Part shown: one piece after another, positions 1 to 7,632 of the stretch
How positions within the stretch are numbered: position 1 is the first letter of the stretch
Layout: the number at the start of each line of letters is the position of its first letter
Source: Roseburia sp.
Lineage (GTDB): Bacteria; Bacteroidota; Bacteroidia; Bacteroidales; Bacteroidaceae
Assembly: GCA_023665185.1 (NCBI GenBank)
Contig: JAMPEL010000002.1
Location: 1 to 64,000 of the forward strand
Direction: 5' to 3'
Length of the DNA stretch: 64,000 nt
Translations under genes and position numbers: made by a program
The notes under the pieces: generated by a model
The model's database searches: none
Told to the model about the DNA's origin: nothing
What the model saw: only the letters and a program-made list of their open reading frames with translations

Positions 1-26
1 TGAAAGTCTTTTTCGAGAATCTTGGA

Positions 27-34
27 TAACTTTG
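27..34 (+). promoter_or_regulatory. TAnnTTTG -7 box (TAACTTTG)
   Basis: The sequence TAACTTTG followed by GC matches the Bacteroidetes sigma-ABfr -7 element. No gene follows it, so its transcript is unknown. The -33 element is not clear. Confidence 0.3.
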
Positions 35-123
35 CATTTGCTGATGGACTCTACAGATGGACTCCGATCTCCCGGGCGATGCGGATTCCGCTCCATCCTC
101 TTTTTCTTCCAAGGTAAATTTCG

Positions 124-131
124 TACCTTTG
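124..131 (+). promoter_or_regulatory. TAnnTTTG -7 box (TACCTTTG)
   Basis: TACCTTTG is a full match to the Bacteroidetes -7 element. It sits about 53 bp upstream of a terminator with no reading frame between, which suggests a short non-coding transcript. Confidence 0.4.
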
Positions 132-136
132 CTCCG

Positions 137-206
137 AGGTTAAATGTTTTGTCATATTGCAATACAAAATTAGTAAATCTCAGGGAGACTTCGGTCTCCT
201 TTTTTT
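137..206 (+). ncRNA. Candidate small RNA of about 70 nt
   Basis: Inferred from a consensus -7 box (124-131) followed about 50 bp later by a strong intrinsic terminator (184-206), with no start codon leading to a plausible peptide. The start point is estimated from the usual box-to-TSS distance. I do not recognise an RNA family. Alternatively the terminator belongs to a longer transcript entering from the left. Confidence 0.25.
184..206 (+). terminator. Intrinsic terminator with UUCG tetraloop
   Basis: Six-base stem GGAGAC/GTCTCC closed by TTCG and followed by seven T residues. Confidence 0.75.
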
Positions 207-238
207 GTATTGCTGATGGATTACATATCAGAACCTTC

Positions 239-290
239 AATTTCTCCTCCCCGGTGTGGCGGTTAACCGCCACACCGGGGAGGAGAAATT
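239..290. repeat. Perfect 52-bp palindrome
   Basis: Both 26-nt arms are exactly complementary with no loop. The centre is GGTTAACC (261-268, axis between 264 and 265). The arms are GC-rich (CTCCCCGGTGTGGC) with AATTTC/GAAATT at the ends. Too long and perfect for an ordinary terminator and not followed by a T-tract. Confidence 0.9.
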
Positions 291-365
291 CTATAAAAGA
301 ACATTCCGACCAACAATGAAACATACAAAACTGTGCGTTTCTATTTGGATTCTTCAGAATTCGTC

Positions 366-420
366 CCATCCCCTTCTCGTCGTCTTGGAGCGTAGCGGAA
401 AGGCGACGAGAAGGGGATGG
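366..420. repeat. Hairpin with 17-bp perfect stem
   Basis: Left arm 366-382 (CCATCCCCTTCTCGTCG) is the exact reverse complement of 404-420; the loop is 21 nt. It is unrelated in sequence to the hairpins on either side. It lies next to the only GAATTC site I found in the window (357-362). Confidence 0.85.
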
Positions 421-712
421 ATTTTGCACTTCGATATTGAATCTATATGTTTACTCATACAATTAAGCCGATTGTAAGTATCGCTAATAGAATAAGCTAT
501 TCAGGATAATCTTCGGGAATGAGTGGATATATAGTTTTATATTCCAACCACTCTATAAACAAATTGATAAGTGAGATTGCATAATGCTCGGCTGTCTGTA
601 TCCGCAATATTTGGACTATGCTTTCAAAAAAACTCGGATGTATACTCCAAATGAATATTGCGCTGTGTTTTTTGATGGGAATAAATGTATTTTTCTTTCC
701 TTTTTATGTTCT

Positions 713-778
713 AAAACATTTTACCCTCAGCCAAGAATGTATCATTTCAGACATTCTTGGCTGAGGGTGAAATGTTTT
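713..778. repeat. Hairpin with 28-bp stem
   Basis: Arms 713-740 and 751-778 are complementary with one mismatch (core CCCTCAGCCAAGAATGT) around a 10-nt loop. The right arm ends in a T-run (TTTTT), so on the plus strand it could act as a terminator. Confidence 0.85.
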
Positions 779-806
779 TGCCTGTATTGAACAGTTGTGA
801 AGTATG

Positions 807-829
807 TCTAAGTTGGTTGAGTGAGCGCA
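807..829. repeat. Direct repeat, outer copy (23 bp)
   Basis: Matches 872-894 at 22 of 23 positions (core GGTTGAGTGAGCGCA). The inner copy encodes the last residues of the DUF4293 protein, so this is a duplicated 3' end lying outside the gene. Confidence 0.8.
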
Positions 830-868
830 TCCTCATGGTGAAGTCCAGTGTACCGTTCTCTGTATATG

Positions 869-1357
869 TTATCTAAGTCGGTTGAGTGAGCGCACCAGAG
901 CCTCGTCTTTTCTGATTCCATGTATGGCAAGTGCATTGAGTATCAGACATAATACCGGATAGACTGCTGCCACAGAAAGATGAAACTTTATATCCGACTC
1001 GTTGGATATGAAACTTTCGAGTTTCAACTGATATATATATGCGAAAAATACATATACTCCGATGTATCCAAGAAGCAAGATTGAGCTGAATATACACAAG
1101 CGCAATTGGCGCATACGTTTTCTGAACAGCAATAGGCTCACAAGAGAAATCAGAACTACCAGTATCAGCAGTATTCCTAAAGCCCACGGACCGGTACAGT
1201 CCATTGTCTTAAATGCATTCTCAGTGCTGAAAGTAAAGTTTGAAAACTCGGCTATAGTGTTGCCTTCGTCTGTATAATATGCCACATTACTGCACAATCC
1301 GGCAATACAAAGCATACATATAATAGCAAGCCACACAGATTGGATTCTCTGAATCAT
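869..1357 (-). CDS. DUF4293 family membrane protein
   Basis: A 162-residue protein beginning MIQRIQSVWL, the conserved opening of the Bacteroidetes DUF4293 family. It has four predicted membrane segments: about 7-25, 60-80, 87-108 and 127-146. The loop between the first two (YYTDEGNTIAEFSNF) probably faces outside. Function is unknown. It is the distal gene of a minus-strand set after bamD and rpoZ, an arrangement I associate with Bacteroidales. A hairpin (1447-1489) lies between it and rpoZ, so it may be only partly co-transcribed. The last codons sit in a 23-bp sequence that is repeated about 65 bp further downstream (807-829). The start is the ATG at 1357. Confidence 0.85.
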   Translation of the reverse strand: MIQRIQSVWLAIICMLCIAGLCSNVAYYTDEGNTIAEFSNFTFSTENAFKTMDCTGPWALGILLILVVLISLVSLLLFRKRMRQLRLCIFSSILLLGYIGVYVFFAYIYQLKLESFISNESDIKFHLSVAAVYPVLCLILNALAIHGIRKDEALVRSLNRLR

Positions 1358-1446
1358 ATTAAACTAAGGATTAATAAAGAATGAATATTAGTTTTGTCTG
1401 TCAGGAAATACAGAATTGAAGTACTGTGTTCTATAAGTAATAAGTA

Positions 1447-1489
1447 AAAGATTGGCAGGTTGCGTTATATGCATCCGTAGCCAATCTTT
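1447..1489 (-). terminator. Hairpin downstream of rpoZ
   Basis: Ten-base stem AAAGATTGGC (1447-1456) with GCCAATCTTT (1480-1489). On the minus strand the hairpin is followed by TTACTTATTACTT, a weak T-rich tail. It may terminate or attenuate transcription between rpoZ and the DUF4293 gene. Confidence 0.5.
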
Positions 1490-1525
1490 CATGCTCATTG
1501 TCCAACCCTGTATAATGCCTTCAAA

Positions 1526-1870
1526 TCAGTTGTTATTAAGTTTCTCTGCCGTTTCCTTTGCCGGATTGCGGAAATAGATGTTGTCTTCAAGAAACTCCTG
1601 TGTAGCAATGAGAGTAGGTTTTGGAAGACGTTCATAATAACGCGAAATCTGAATCTGCTCCTCGTTCTCAAAAATTTCTTCGAGATTATCGTTCGTTGAG
1701 CCGAACTCCTGCAATTTCTTTGAAAGTTCCTCTTTCATTGTTACAGAAATTTGGTTTGCACGTTTGCCGATAACAGAGATAGTCTCGTAAACATTGTTTG
1801 TGTCTCTGCAAAAATCCATCAGGTTGCGGGTAACTGTGGTTGCAGGAGCGTTTGTTTTCTTGTAATCCAT
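1526..1870 (-). CDS. rpoZ: RNA polymerase omega subunit (Bacteroidetes type)
   Basis: A 114-residue protein of the Rpb6/omega fold in the divergent form found in Bacteroidetes. The diagnostic stretch is VYETISVIGKRANQIS (about 27-42), which corresponds to the conserved omega helix that embraces the beta-prime subunit. The C-terminal part (ERLPKPTLIATQEF) is the Bacteroidetes-specific extension. Omega helps assemble and stabilise RNA polymerase. It lies 65 bp downstream of bamD on the same strand, so the two are probably co-transcribed. Starts at the ATG at 1870 (MDYKKTNAP, the usual N-terminus in this group). Confidence 0.9.
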   Translation of the reverse strand: MDYKKTNAPATTVTRNLMDFCRDTNNVYETISVIGKRANQISVTMKEELSKKLQEFGSTNDNLEEIFENEEQIQISRYYERLPKPTLIATQEFLEDNIYFRNPAKETAEKLNNN

Positions 1871-1935
1871 ATCTAATTTATTATTTTATTGCGATTTTAT
1901 TAAAGTTCCTCAGAATTATAAGCATAGTGCTTGTT

Positions 1936-2763
1936 CTACACGGCTTTGTTTACTTTGGCATTGGCATGACGGAATATTTGGTTTGCTTCCTTCATGTATT
2001 TGCTGTCCGGAAATTCATTCTTGAATCCATAATATTCATCGATGGTCTCTCTGAAACGCTCGTCGATTTTCTCCTCCACGCTTTTTACCGCAAGCTGGTA
2101 GCGTGCGCGTAGAATGAGGATATAGAGATCTTCACGTAGGGAAGTGTAAGGATACGACTTCAATGCGTTTTCAGCTGTGATGATGCTTGCCTCGTAGTTG
2201 CTTCCTCCGTTGGCGCAGTTTCCTGCGTATGAGCCAAGATTGTAGTAAAGTTTGGCTGAGTCGTATTCTTTTTGTACAAGACGGTTCTGGAGTTGGAAAA
2301 TCATGTCATTAACCTCTTCCCGTTTGTTTGAATACGGATAAAATTCAAGGAAGTCCTGCAATTGGTTTATGGCAGTATATGTCGGAGTCTGGTCAAGACG
2401 AGGGTCTGGCGACTGCATGAACGAAGCCTTTCCGCTATAGAAACGTGCCTCCTCCGTATAGTCACCTTTAGGATAAGTCTTGTAATAACGGTCGAAATAC
2501 ATGGTCGATGTCTCATAGTCGCCGAGGTTGTAGTAGCACATACCGAGCATGAATAACGATTCCTGTGCCTTGTCGGTGCCTTTGAGAATCATCACGAGTT
2601 CTTCTAACAGCTGATAAGACCTTGTGTATTGTCCCGCTGCGTAAAATTCTTTAGCAGCTTCGTATTTATAGTCATAATTGGTTGTTTTAAGCAGATTGTT
2701 GTAGCTGTTGCATGAAACAAATACTGTCGAAACAACTGTCGCAATTAGAAATACTTTTCTCAT
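1936..2763 (-). CDS. bamD: Outer membrane assembly lipoprotein BamD
   Basis: A 275-residue lipoprotein. The signal peptide MRKVFLIATVVSTVFVSC ends in a lipobox with the lipidated Cys at 18. It is followed by TPR-like helical repeats (for example YEAAKEFYAAGQYTRSYQLL, ESLFMLGMCYYNLGDYETS, TAINQLQDFLEFYP) in the YfiO/BamD arrangement. BamD is the essential partner of BamA in folding beta-barrel proteins into the outer membrane and acts on the periplasmic face. First gene of the minus-strand set bamD-rpoZ-DUF4293, with a consensus promoter just upstream (2784-2791). The size fits the family. Confidence 0.9.
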   Translation of the reverse strand: MRKVFLIATVVSTVFVSCNSYNNLLKTTNYDYKYEAAKEFYAAGQYTRSYQLLEELVMILKGTDKAQESLFMLGMCYYNLGDYETSTMYFDRYYKTYPKGDYTEEARFYSGKASFMQSPDPRLDQTPTYTAINQLQDFLEFYPYSNKREEVNDMIFQLQNRLVQKEYDSAKLYYNLGSYAGNCANGGSNYEASIITAENALKSYPYTSLREDLYILILRARYQLAVKSVEEKIDERFRETIDEYYGFKNEFPDSKYMKEANQIFRHANAKVNKAV

Positions 2764-2783
2764 AAATCATATAAAATATGGTG

Positions 2784-2791
2784 CAAAGTTA
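2784..2791 (-). promoter_or_regulatory. bamD promoter -7 box (TAACTTTG)
   Basis: On the minus strand the sequence reads TAACTTTGCAC, an exact TAnnTTTG match. The expected start point near 2777 leaves a leader of about 15 nt before the bamD ATG. Confidence 0.6.
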
Positions 2792-2899
2792 CACATTCAA
2801 CACGATATAGGCAACTATGTTTTTGAGTTTTTGAGTTTTTAAGCGTTTGAGAACAATGATTTAGAACATAAAAGTCTTTAGTGCCAGAAGAAAAATATG

Positions 2900-2907
2900 T
2901 AATTTCG
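2900..2907 (+). promoter_or_regulatory. Probable uvrB promoter -7 box (TAATTTCG)
   Basis: One mismatch to TAnnTTTG, with a TTTA element about 20 bp upstream near 2877. It lies 52 bp before the uvrB ATG in the divergent bamD/uvrB intergenic region, which also holds T-rich short repeats (2820-2850). Confidence 0.35.
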
Positions 2908-2958
2908 CGGCACCAAACGAGAATATCCCGTCTGTGCTTATCTATAAATTTATAAACA

Positions 2959-4971
2959 ATGGCTTTTGAACTGACTTCTGAATTTGAGCCTACAGGCGAC
3001 CAGCCTGAAGCTATCGCACAGCTTACGGAAGGTTTGATTGACGGACTTCCGGCGCAAGTGCTGCTCGGAGTAACAGGCTCCGGAAAAACTTTTACTGTCG
3101 CCAATGTCATAAGAAACATCAATAAGCCGACACTGATACTGAGTCATAATAAGACTCTTGCGCATCAGTTGTATACGGAGATGAAGCGTTTCTTTCCTAA
3201 CAATGCTGTTGAGTATTACGTAAGCTATTATGATTATTATCAGCCGGAAGCGTATCTTCCGGCAACAGACACCTACATTGAAAAAGACCTTGCCATCAAT
3301 GAGGAAGTTGACCGGTTGAGACTGGCTGCCACATCCGCTCTTCTTTCCGGACGCAAGGATGTCATTGTTGTCTCGTCTGTCTCGTGCATCTACGGTATGG
3401 GAAGCCCTATGGACTTCAGTGAGAACATCACGGAGATAGCTGTGGGGCAGAGCATTGACATCAATGTGTTTCTGCGGCGGCTTGTCGACGGCCAGTATGT
3501 ACGAAACGATATAGAGCTTACTCGCGGTCATTTCCGTGTGAAAGGCGAGAATGTGGACATTTATCTTGCCTACGATGAGAAAGTCGTAAGAGTCAATTTC
3601 GCTTGGGACGAGATTGACTCCATTGAGGAAATTGATGCCGTCAGCGGCAGCCGAATCAGTTCTTTCGACAAATACCGCATTTATCCGGCCAACTTGTTTA
3701 TGACCTCAAAAGAAAGAGTGCAGGTTGCCATACACAAAATTGAGGATGACTTGCATGAGCGGTTGAAATTTTACGAGGAAATTGGCGACAGGACAAAGGC
3801 TAATTTGCTTGAGACAAGAGTGACCAATGACCTTGAGATGATTCGTGAGCTTGGACATTGCTCCGGCATAGAGAATTATTCGCGCTATTTTGACGGCAGA
3901 GAACCGGGAGAACGTCCGTATTGTCTGCTCGATTTCTTTCCTGATGATTTCCTGTTGGTCATTGACGAGAGCCATGAGTCGATACCGCAAATAAGGGCTA
4001 TGTACGGAGGCGACCGCAAGCGTAAGACCACGCTTGTGGAGTATGGTTACAGGCTGCCGGCCGCTCTTGACAACCGGCCGCTGACTTTTGATGAGTTTGA
4101 AAGTATTACCAAACAGACCATATATGTTAGTGCCACTCCTGCCGATTATGAGTTACAACGTGCGGAGGGTGTCATAGTGGAGCAGTTGATACGTCCTACC
4201 GGTTTGCTTGATCCTATGATTGAGATTAGACCTACAGAGAATCAGGTTGATGATCTTATGGAAGAGATACAAAAGCGGATTGAACGGAACGAAAGGACAC
4301 TTGTCACCACACTCACCAAGCGCATGGCGGAAGAGCTTACCGAATATCTGCTGAACAATGGAGTGCAATGCAGCTATATACACAGCGATGTGGACACGTT
4401 CGACAGAGTGGATATTCTGAACAAGCTCAGGGCCGGAGAATTTGATGTCGTTGTCGGAGTCAATCTCCTGCGCGAGGGACTCGACCTGCCGGAGGTGTCG
4501 TTGGTGGCTATTCTCGATGCCGACAAAGAAGGCTTCCTCAGAAGCCACCGTGCATTGACGCAGACCATAGGGCGTGCGGCGCGCAATGTCAACGGAATGG
4601 CTATCATGTATGCCGACAGGATGACCGAGAGTATGCGCAAGACCATAGACGAGACAAATAGGCGGAGGAGCAAGCAGATGCAGTATAACGAGGAGCATGG
4701 CATCACTCCGAAACAGATAAAGAAATCGCAGGCTGATATGCTGCAAGGCAAGAAAGCCGATTATATGAGCAAGGCTTTTACAGGCGAGGAGCATGACAAG
4801 GTTGCCGAGGATCCCGTTATTTATGCTATGGACAAGGAACAGCTGAGGAAGTCTATCGAGCACACTCGCGCGTTGATGCAGAAAGCGGCCAAAGACCTCG
4901 ACTTCATGCTTGCCGCCCAATACCGCGATGAGATGCTGAAATTACAAGATATTTTCGATAACAAAATGTGA
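2959..4971 (+). CDS. uvrB: Excinuclease ABC subunit B
   Basis: A 670-residue UvrB, the damage-verification helicase of nucleotide excision repair; it takes over damaged DNA from UvrA and recruits UvrC. Visible landmarks: Walker A GVTGSGKT with Lys43; the beta-hairpin region YYDYYQPEAYLPATDTYIEKD-type (about 92-112) that inserts between DNA strands; the DESH box (VIDESH); the YVSATP motif; helicase motif VI (QTIGRAARN); and a C-terminal UVR domain (AAKDLDFMLAAQYRDEM, about 640-660) that contacts UvrC. Length is normal. uvrA and uvrC are not in this window. The downstream permease begins 55 bp after the stop. Start is the ATG at 2959 (MAFELTSEFEPTGDQPEAI). Confidence 0.97.
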   Translation: MAFELTSEFEPTGDQPEAIAQLTEGLIDGLPAQVLLGVTGSGKTFTVANVIRNINKPTLILSHNKTLAHQLYTEMKRFFPNNAVEYYVSYYDYYQPEAYLPATDTYIEKDLAINEEVDRLRLAATSALLSGRKDVIVVSSVSCIYGMGSPMDFSENITEIAVGQSIDINVFLRRLVDGQYVRNDIELTRGHFRVKGENVDIYLAYDEKVVRVNFAWDEIDSIEEIDAVSGSRISSFDKYRIYPANLFMTSKERVQVAIHKIEDDLHERLKFYEEIGDRTKANLLETRVTNDLEMIRELGHCSGIENYSRYFDGREPGERPYCLLDFFPDDFLLVIDESHESIPQIRAMYGGDRKRKTTLVEYGYRLPAALDNRPLTFDEFESITKQTIYVSATPADYELQRAEGVIVEQLIRPTGLLDPMIEIRPTENQVDDLMEEIQKRIERNERTLVTTLTKRMAEELTEYLLNNGVQCSYIHSDVDTFDRVDILNKLRAGEFDVVVGVNLLREGLDLPEVSLVAILDADKEGFLRSHRALTQTIGRAARNVNGMAIMYADRMTESMRKTIDETNRRRSKQMQYNEEHGITPKQIKKSQADMLQGKKADYMSKAFTGEEHDKVAEDPVIYAMDKEQLRKSIEHTRALMQKAAKDLDFMLAAQYRDEMLKLQDIFDNKM

Positions 4972-5026
4972 GAATATAAGGATGTGTGAGACGAAAGACA
5001 TCCGAAACCAATTATTGCTTAAACTT

Positions 5027-5998
5027 ATGTCTGTCATTAAATTCATCAAGAACTGGACTCTGCCCATTGCCATGCTGGCTGGCGCAGTTTCCTATTTCGT
5101 GTATGTGAATATACACGCTCTCGACCATACTCATGCCGCAGTGAACCATCTCATCAGTATTGTTCAGCCTGCACTTCTCTTTGCCATGTTGTTCGTTTCG
5201 TTCTGTAAGGTCAGTCCCCATGAACTTCGTCCGCACGCATGGATGCTTAAACTGCTTGGCATACAGGTTATTCCTTTTGTCCTGTTGGGATTGTGGATTA
5301 TATTGTGTCCGGAAATGCCGGGACGAGTCATCATTGAAAGTGCGATGATATGCCTTATATGCCCCACAGCCACAGCAGCCTCGGTAGTAACCATGAAGCT
5401 GAAAGGCGACTCAAGCATTGTCATCAGCTACACCTGTATCATCAATATTGTCACGGCATTGCTGGTGTCTGTCATCGTTCCCTTTCTTCATGAGACAAGC
5501 AATCCTGACATCAGTTTTACCACCTCGTTCTTGATTATTACGGGAAAGATTTTTCCCCTTCTCATCCTGCCCCTTGTGTTTGCATGGGGAGTGAGATTCT
5601 TGTTTCCGCATTTTCACACTTTCATCAAGTCAAAGACGAACCTTGCTTTCAATCTGTGGGCTGTATCGCTGGCGCTTGCTATTGGTGTCACCACCAAAGC
5701 CATAGTGAGGAGTGATGAAAGAGTCTTGAATCTGATAGGCATAGCTGTCGCGTCGCTGGTATGCTGCCTCCTGCAATTTGTCATAGGCAGACTCATCGGA
5801 AGAAAGTACGGCTGTGTGATAGCGTGCGCCCAAAGTCTCGGACAGAAAAATACAGTCTTTGCCATTTGGATGGGCTATACTTTCATGAATCCCGTCACGG
5901 CAATGGCTGGCGGATTCTACAGCGTGTGGCATAATGCGGTGAACTCCTATCAGTTGTGGAAAGAGAGGAAAAGAGAAGCGGAGCGCGAATTGCAGTAA
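5027..5998 (+). CDS. BASS-fold (bile acid:sodium symporter-like) permease
   Basis: An inner-membrane protein of about 323 residues with nine to ten hydrophobic segments. The segment CPTATAASVVTMKLKGD matches the cation-site region of the bile acid:sodium symporter superfamily (usual form CPGGxxSNxxTxxAxGD), with Pro and the Thr/Ala run kept but the Gly pair replaced. The substrate cannot be read from sequence. I chose the ATG at 5027 (MSVIKFIKNWTLPIAML) over the ATG at 4982: it begins just before the first membrane helix, and the extra 15 residues (MCETKDIRNQLLLKL) look like untranslated leader. Lies 55 bp downstream of uvrB and may be read from the uvrB promoter. Convergent with the hydrolase at 6012. 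Confidence 0.8.
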   Translation: MSVIKFIKNWTLPIAMLAGAVSYFVYVNIHALDHTHAAVNHLISIVQPALLFAMLFVSFCKVSPHELRPHAWMLKLLGIQVIPFVLLGLWIILCPEMPGRVIIESAMICLICPTATAASVVTMKLKGDSSIVISYTCIINIVTALLVSVIVPFLHETSNPDISFTTSFLIITGKIFPLLILPLVFAWGVRFLFPHFHTFIKSKTNLAFNLWAVSLALAIGVTTKAIVRSDERVLNLIGIAVASLVCCLLQFVIGRLIGRKYGCVIACAQSLGQKNTVFAIWMGYTFMNPVTAMAGGFYSVWHNAVNSYQLWKERKREAERELQ

Positions 5999-6008
5999 GT
6001 GCGCTCCG
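5979..6008. terminator. Hairpin at the convergent permease/hydrolase junction
   Basis: Eight-base stem CGGAGCGC (5979-5986) with GCGCTCCG (6001-6008) around a 14-nt loop. It overlaps the 3' end of the permease gene and lacks a clear T-tract, so termination is an inference from its position between converging genes. Confidence 0.4.
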
Positions 6009-6011
6009 GCA

Positions 6012-6782
6012 TTATTCCTGACATGCTATTTCCATTCCGTCGTATGCAAATCGGAAACCTTCCGGAAGTCCTTTATCTTCTTCTGCATGTAAGCCCACAT
6101 TGTGCGACATGTGGATGAATACTGTCTGCTCTGCTCCTATGAGTCGTGCGAAAGCTGTCGCTTCCTCCACTGTCTGGTGGCTTGGATGCGGCTCATGGCG
6201 CAAAGCGTTTACCAACAACAACTTAATGCCTTTAAGCAGCGGAAGTTCTGTTTCAGGAATTGTTTTCATATCCGTGATGTATGCCATACTGCCGATTCTG
6301 AATCCGAGAATCGGCAGTTTTCCATGCATCACCCTTAGCGGCATAATCTCTATCCCGTCTACATAAAAAGGAGTGTGTGGAGAGATGCGTGTCAAATTGA
6401 TGGACGGAACTCCCGGATAGCGTTTTTCTTTGGGTGTGAAACAATAAGGTATCCGTTCTTCAAGATGGCGGGCGCAAAAATCCTCTGCATACACATTCAC
6501 CTCACCGAAAGCGCAGAAAGGGCGCAAGTCGTCAAGTCCTCCCACATGGTCGTAGTGCTCATGAGTGACAAGAATGGCATGGAGCGGTTCAAAAGGAACG
6601 GAAAGCATCTGTTGGCGGAAGTCGGGACCGCAATCAATAAGTATTCTTTTTCCTTTGGTCTCAATCAATGCAGAGCAACGCAGCCGCTTGTCGTGAGGGT
6701 CTGTGGAGGTGCATACCTCGCAGCCGCATCCCACCTGAGGAACTCCGGTTGAGGTGCCGCTTCCTAAAATCGTAATTTTCAT
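6012..6782 (-). CDS. Metallo-beta-lactamase-fold hydrolase (PhnP-like)
   Basis: A 256-residue MBL-fold enzyme. It begins MKITILGSGTSTGVPQVGC, the GSGTSxGVP opening shared with PhnP-type phosphodiesterases and related MBL hydrolases. The metal-binding motif is THEHYDH (His74, His76, Asp78, His79). Further metal-ligand candidates are the His in VMHGK, the Asp in YITDM and the His in FIHMSHNVG. A Cys-rich segment CGCEVCTS (about 19-26) resembles the structural zinc site of PhnP. No phosphonate genes are nearby, so the substrate is unknown; cyclic phosphodiesters are one option. Convergent with the permease. The likely promoter is at 6845-6852. Confidence 0.85.
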   Translation of the reverse strand: MKITILGSGTSTGVPQVGCGCEVCTSTDPHDKRLRCSALIETKGKRILIDCGPDFRQQMLSVPFEPLHAILVTHEHYDHVGGLDDLRPFCAFGEVNVYAEDFCARHLEERIPYCFTPKEKRYPGVPSINLTRISPHTPFYVDGIEIMPLRVMHGKLPILGFRIGSMAYITDMKTIPETELPLLKGIKLLLVNALRHEPHPSHQTVEEATAFARLIGAEQTVFIHMSHNVGLHAEEDKGLPEGFRFAYDGMEIACQE

Positions 6783-6844
6783 TGTTACAGTGTATTTTTG
6801 TTCCGTAGACTTCGGATATGTATGATTATGTCATAATTCGGATG

Positions 6845-6852
6845 CAAAAATA
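6845..6852 (-). promoter_or_regulatory. Promoter -7 box for the MBL hydrolase (TATTTTTG)
   Basis: On the minus strand TATTTTTG matches TAnnTTTG. The predicted start gives a leader of about 55 nt to the ATG at 6782. Confidence 0.4.
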
Positions 6853-6970
6853 CAGTATTTGTTTGAAACAGGGTGAAAGACAGTGCCACTTTATTGATGT
6901 GGAATGGATGCTGTGTGGAGACAATCGTTTGAGTGGAGTGGCGGGCTGCTTGCCTGTTGCAGGTATGTTT

Positions 6971-7590
6971 TGACATTATGTCACTTTGGACGGGAAGGCG
7001 CATTTTAACATTTGGAGTGGCTGTCGGCTTTGACCCGGTGCTTGATTTTTGAATGTTTTGTCGATAAATTGCTGATAATCAGTCAGATATATTTTTAGCA
7101 AAAACTATGCCGTTTTTGACGTAGAACGCATGGTTGGAGTCAAAATAGGAAGTGTTGATAATCAGTAAGTTATGAGATTTTTGTCTTGAAATTGTCTTTT
7201 TTCGGACTCAAAATCCATTTTTGTTTTTCTGGGCATGGAAGAGGCGGTTGCCGTCTTTTCGAGAAAGTGATTCGGGAAAAAGCCCGATTTTGGGCCGAAA
7301 AATGGGCTTTGAAAATTTTGTTCACCTTGAAAATAAATTTTGTTCGCCTTGCGAAAAAAATCAGTGCGCCTTGGAAATAAATTTTCAGCACCTTGTAATT
7401 TGGGGCTTTAGTGGGCTTTTGGGTGGGGAAGGTGTGTTTTGGGTTGATTTTCTATGTCTTTTAGTCGTGCGGATTGTTCTATTTGTCTTCTCGGTTTTCG
7501 AGGCTCAAAACCCTCCGTAGAATCGCGTTTTTGTAACCGAGGCAAGGTTCGGTTCATTTTGAGGCGATTCTACGGAGGTGGGTTTTAACA
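6971..7590 (+). repeat. Interspersed 620-bp intergenic element, copy A
   Basis: One of four related copies in the window. In order: near-palindrome TGACATTATGTCA (6971-6983); ATTTTAACA (7002-7010); two TGATAATCAG motifs (second at 7156-7165); a GCCCGATTTTGGGCC segment; a 22-bp-period array (7326-7395); a 14-bp hairpin stem CCTCCGTAGAATCG (7512-7525 with 7565-7578); and GTTTTAACA (7582-7590). The two TTTTAACA motifs are 580 bp apart, as in every other copy. Short frames inside are not consistent with coding because the internal repeat period is not a multiple of three. Lies between divergent genes. Confidence 0.85.
7326..7395 (+). repeat. 22-bp-period array inside copy A
   Basis: CTTG recurs at 7326, 7348, 7370 and 7392, an exact 22-bp step. 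Units have the pattern CTTG, A-rich tract, AAATTTT, then a GC-rich end (GTTCGC, GTGCGC or CAGCAC). The same step with no indel is present in copies B, C and D. Confidence 0.8.
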
Positions 7591-7632
7591 TATCAAATTG
7601 TCAGAGATATTCTAATTTTTATTGATTTTTGA

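Larger units (their letters stand above)
1..868. other. Gene-free region with promoters, a terminator and hairpins
   Basis: I see no convincing coding sequence here: open frames are short, have no family resemblance and run through palindromes. The stretch holds two TAnnTTTG boxes (27-34 and 124-131), one UUCG-loop terminator (184-206), three long unrelated hairpins (239-290, 366-420, 713-778) and the outer copy of a 23-bp direct repeat (807-829). It lies downstream of the DUF4293 gene, which is read leftwards. Confidence 0.6.

Noticed and set aside
1..868. tRNA, tmRNA or 6S RNA in the gene-free left end
   Set aside because: I found no T-loop (GTTCGA-type) or other conserved RNA signature; the hairpins are simple stems.
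4982..5026. Upstream ATG for the BASS-fold permease
   Set aside because: Adds 15 polar residues before the first helix; ATG 5027 gives a normal N-terminus.
7326..7395. Possible CRISPR array
   Set aside because: The 22-bp units are contiguous, with no spacers and no cas genes; they are a phased tandem repeat.
7221..7520. A 99-codon frame in copy A with similar frames in copies B (27101-27331, minus) and C (38945-39244, minus)
   Set aside because: The frame is shared because the DNA is repeated. Most differences between copies change the amino acid, copy D does not keep the frame, and the internal 22-bp period is out of frame. No promoter or family match.
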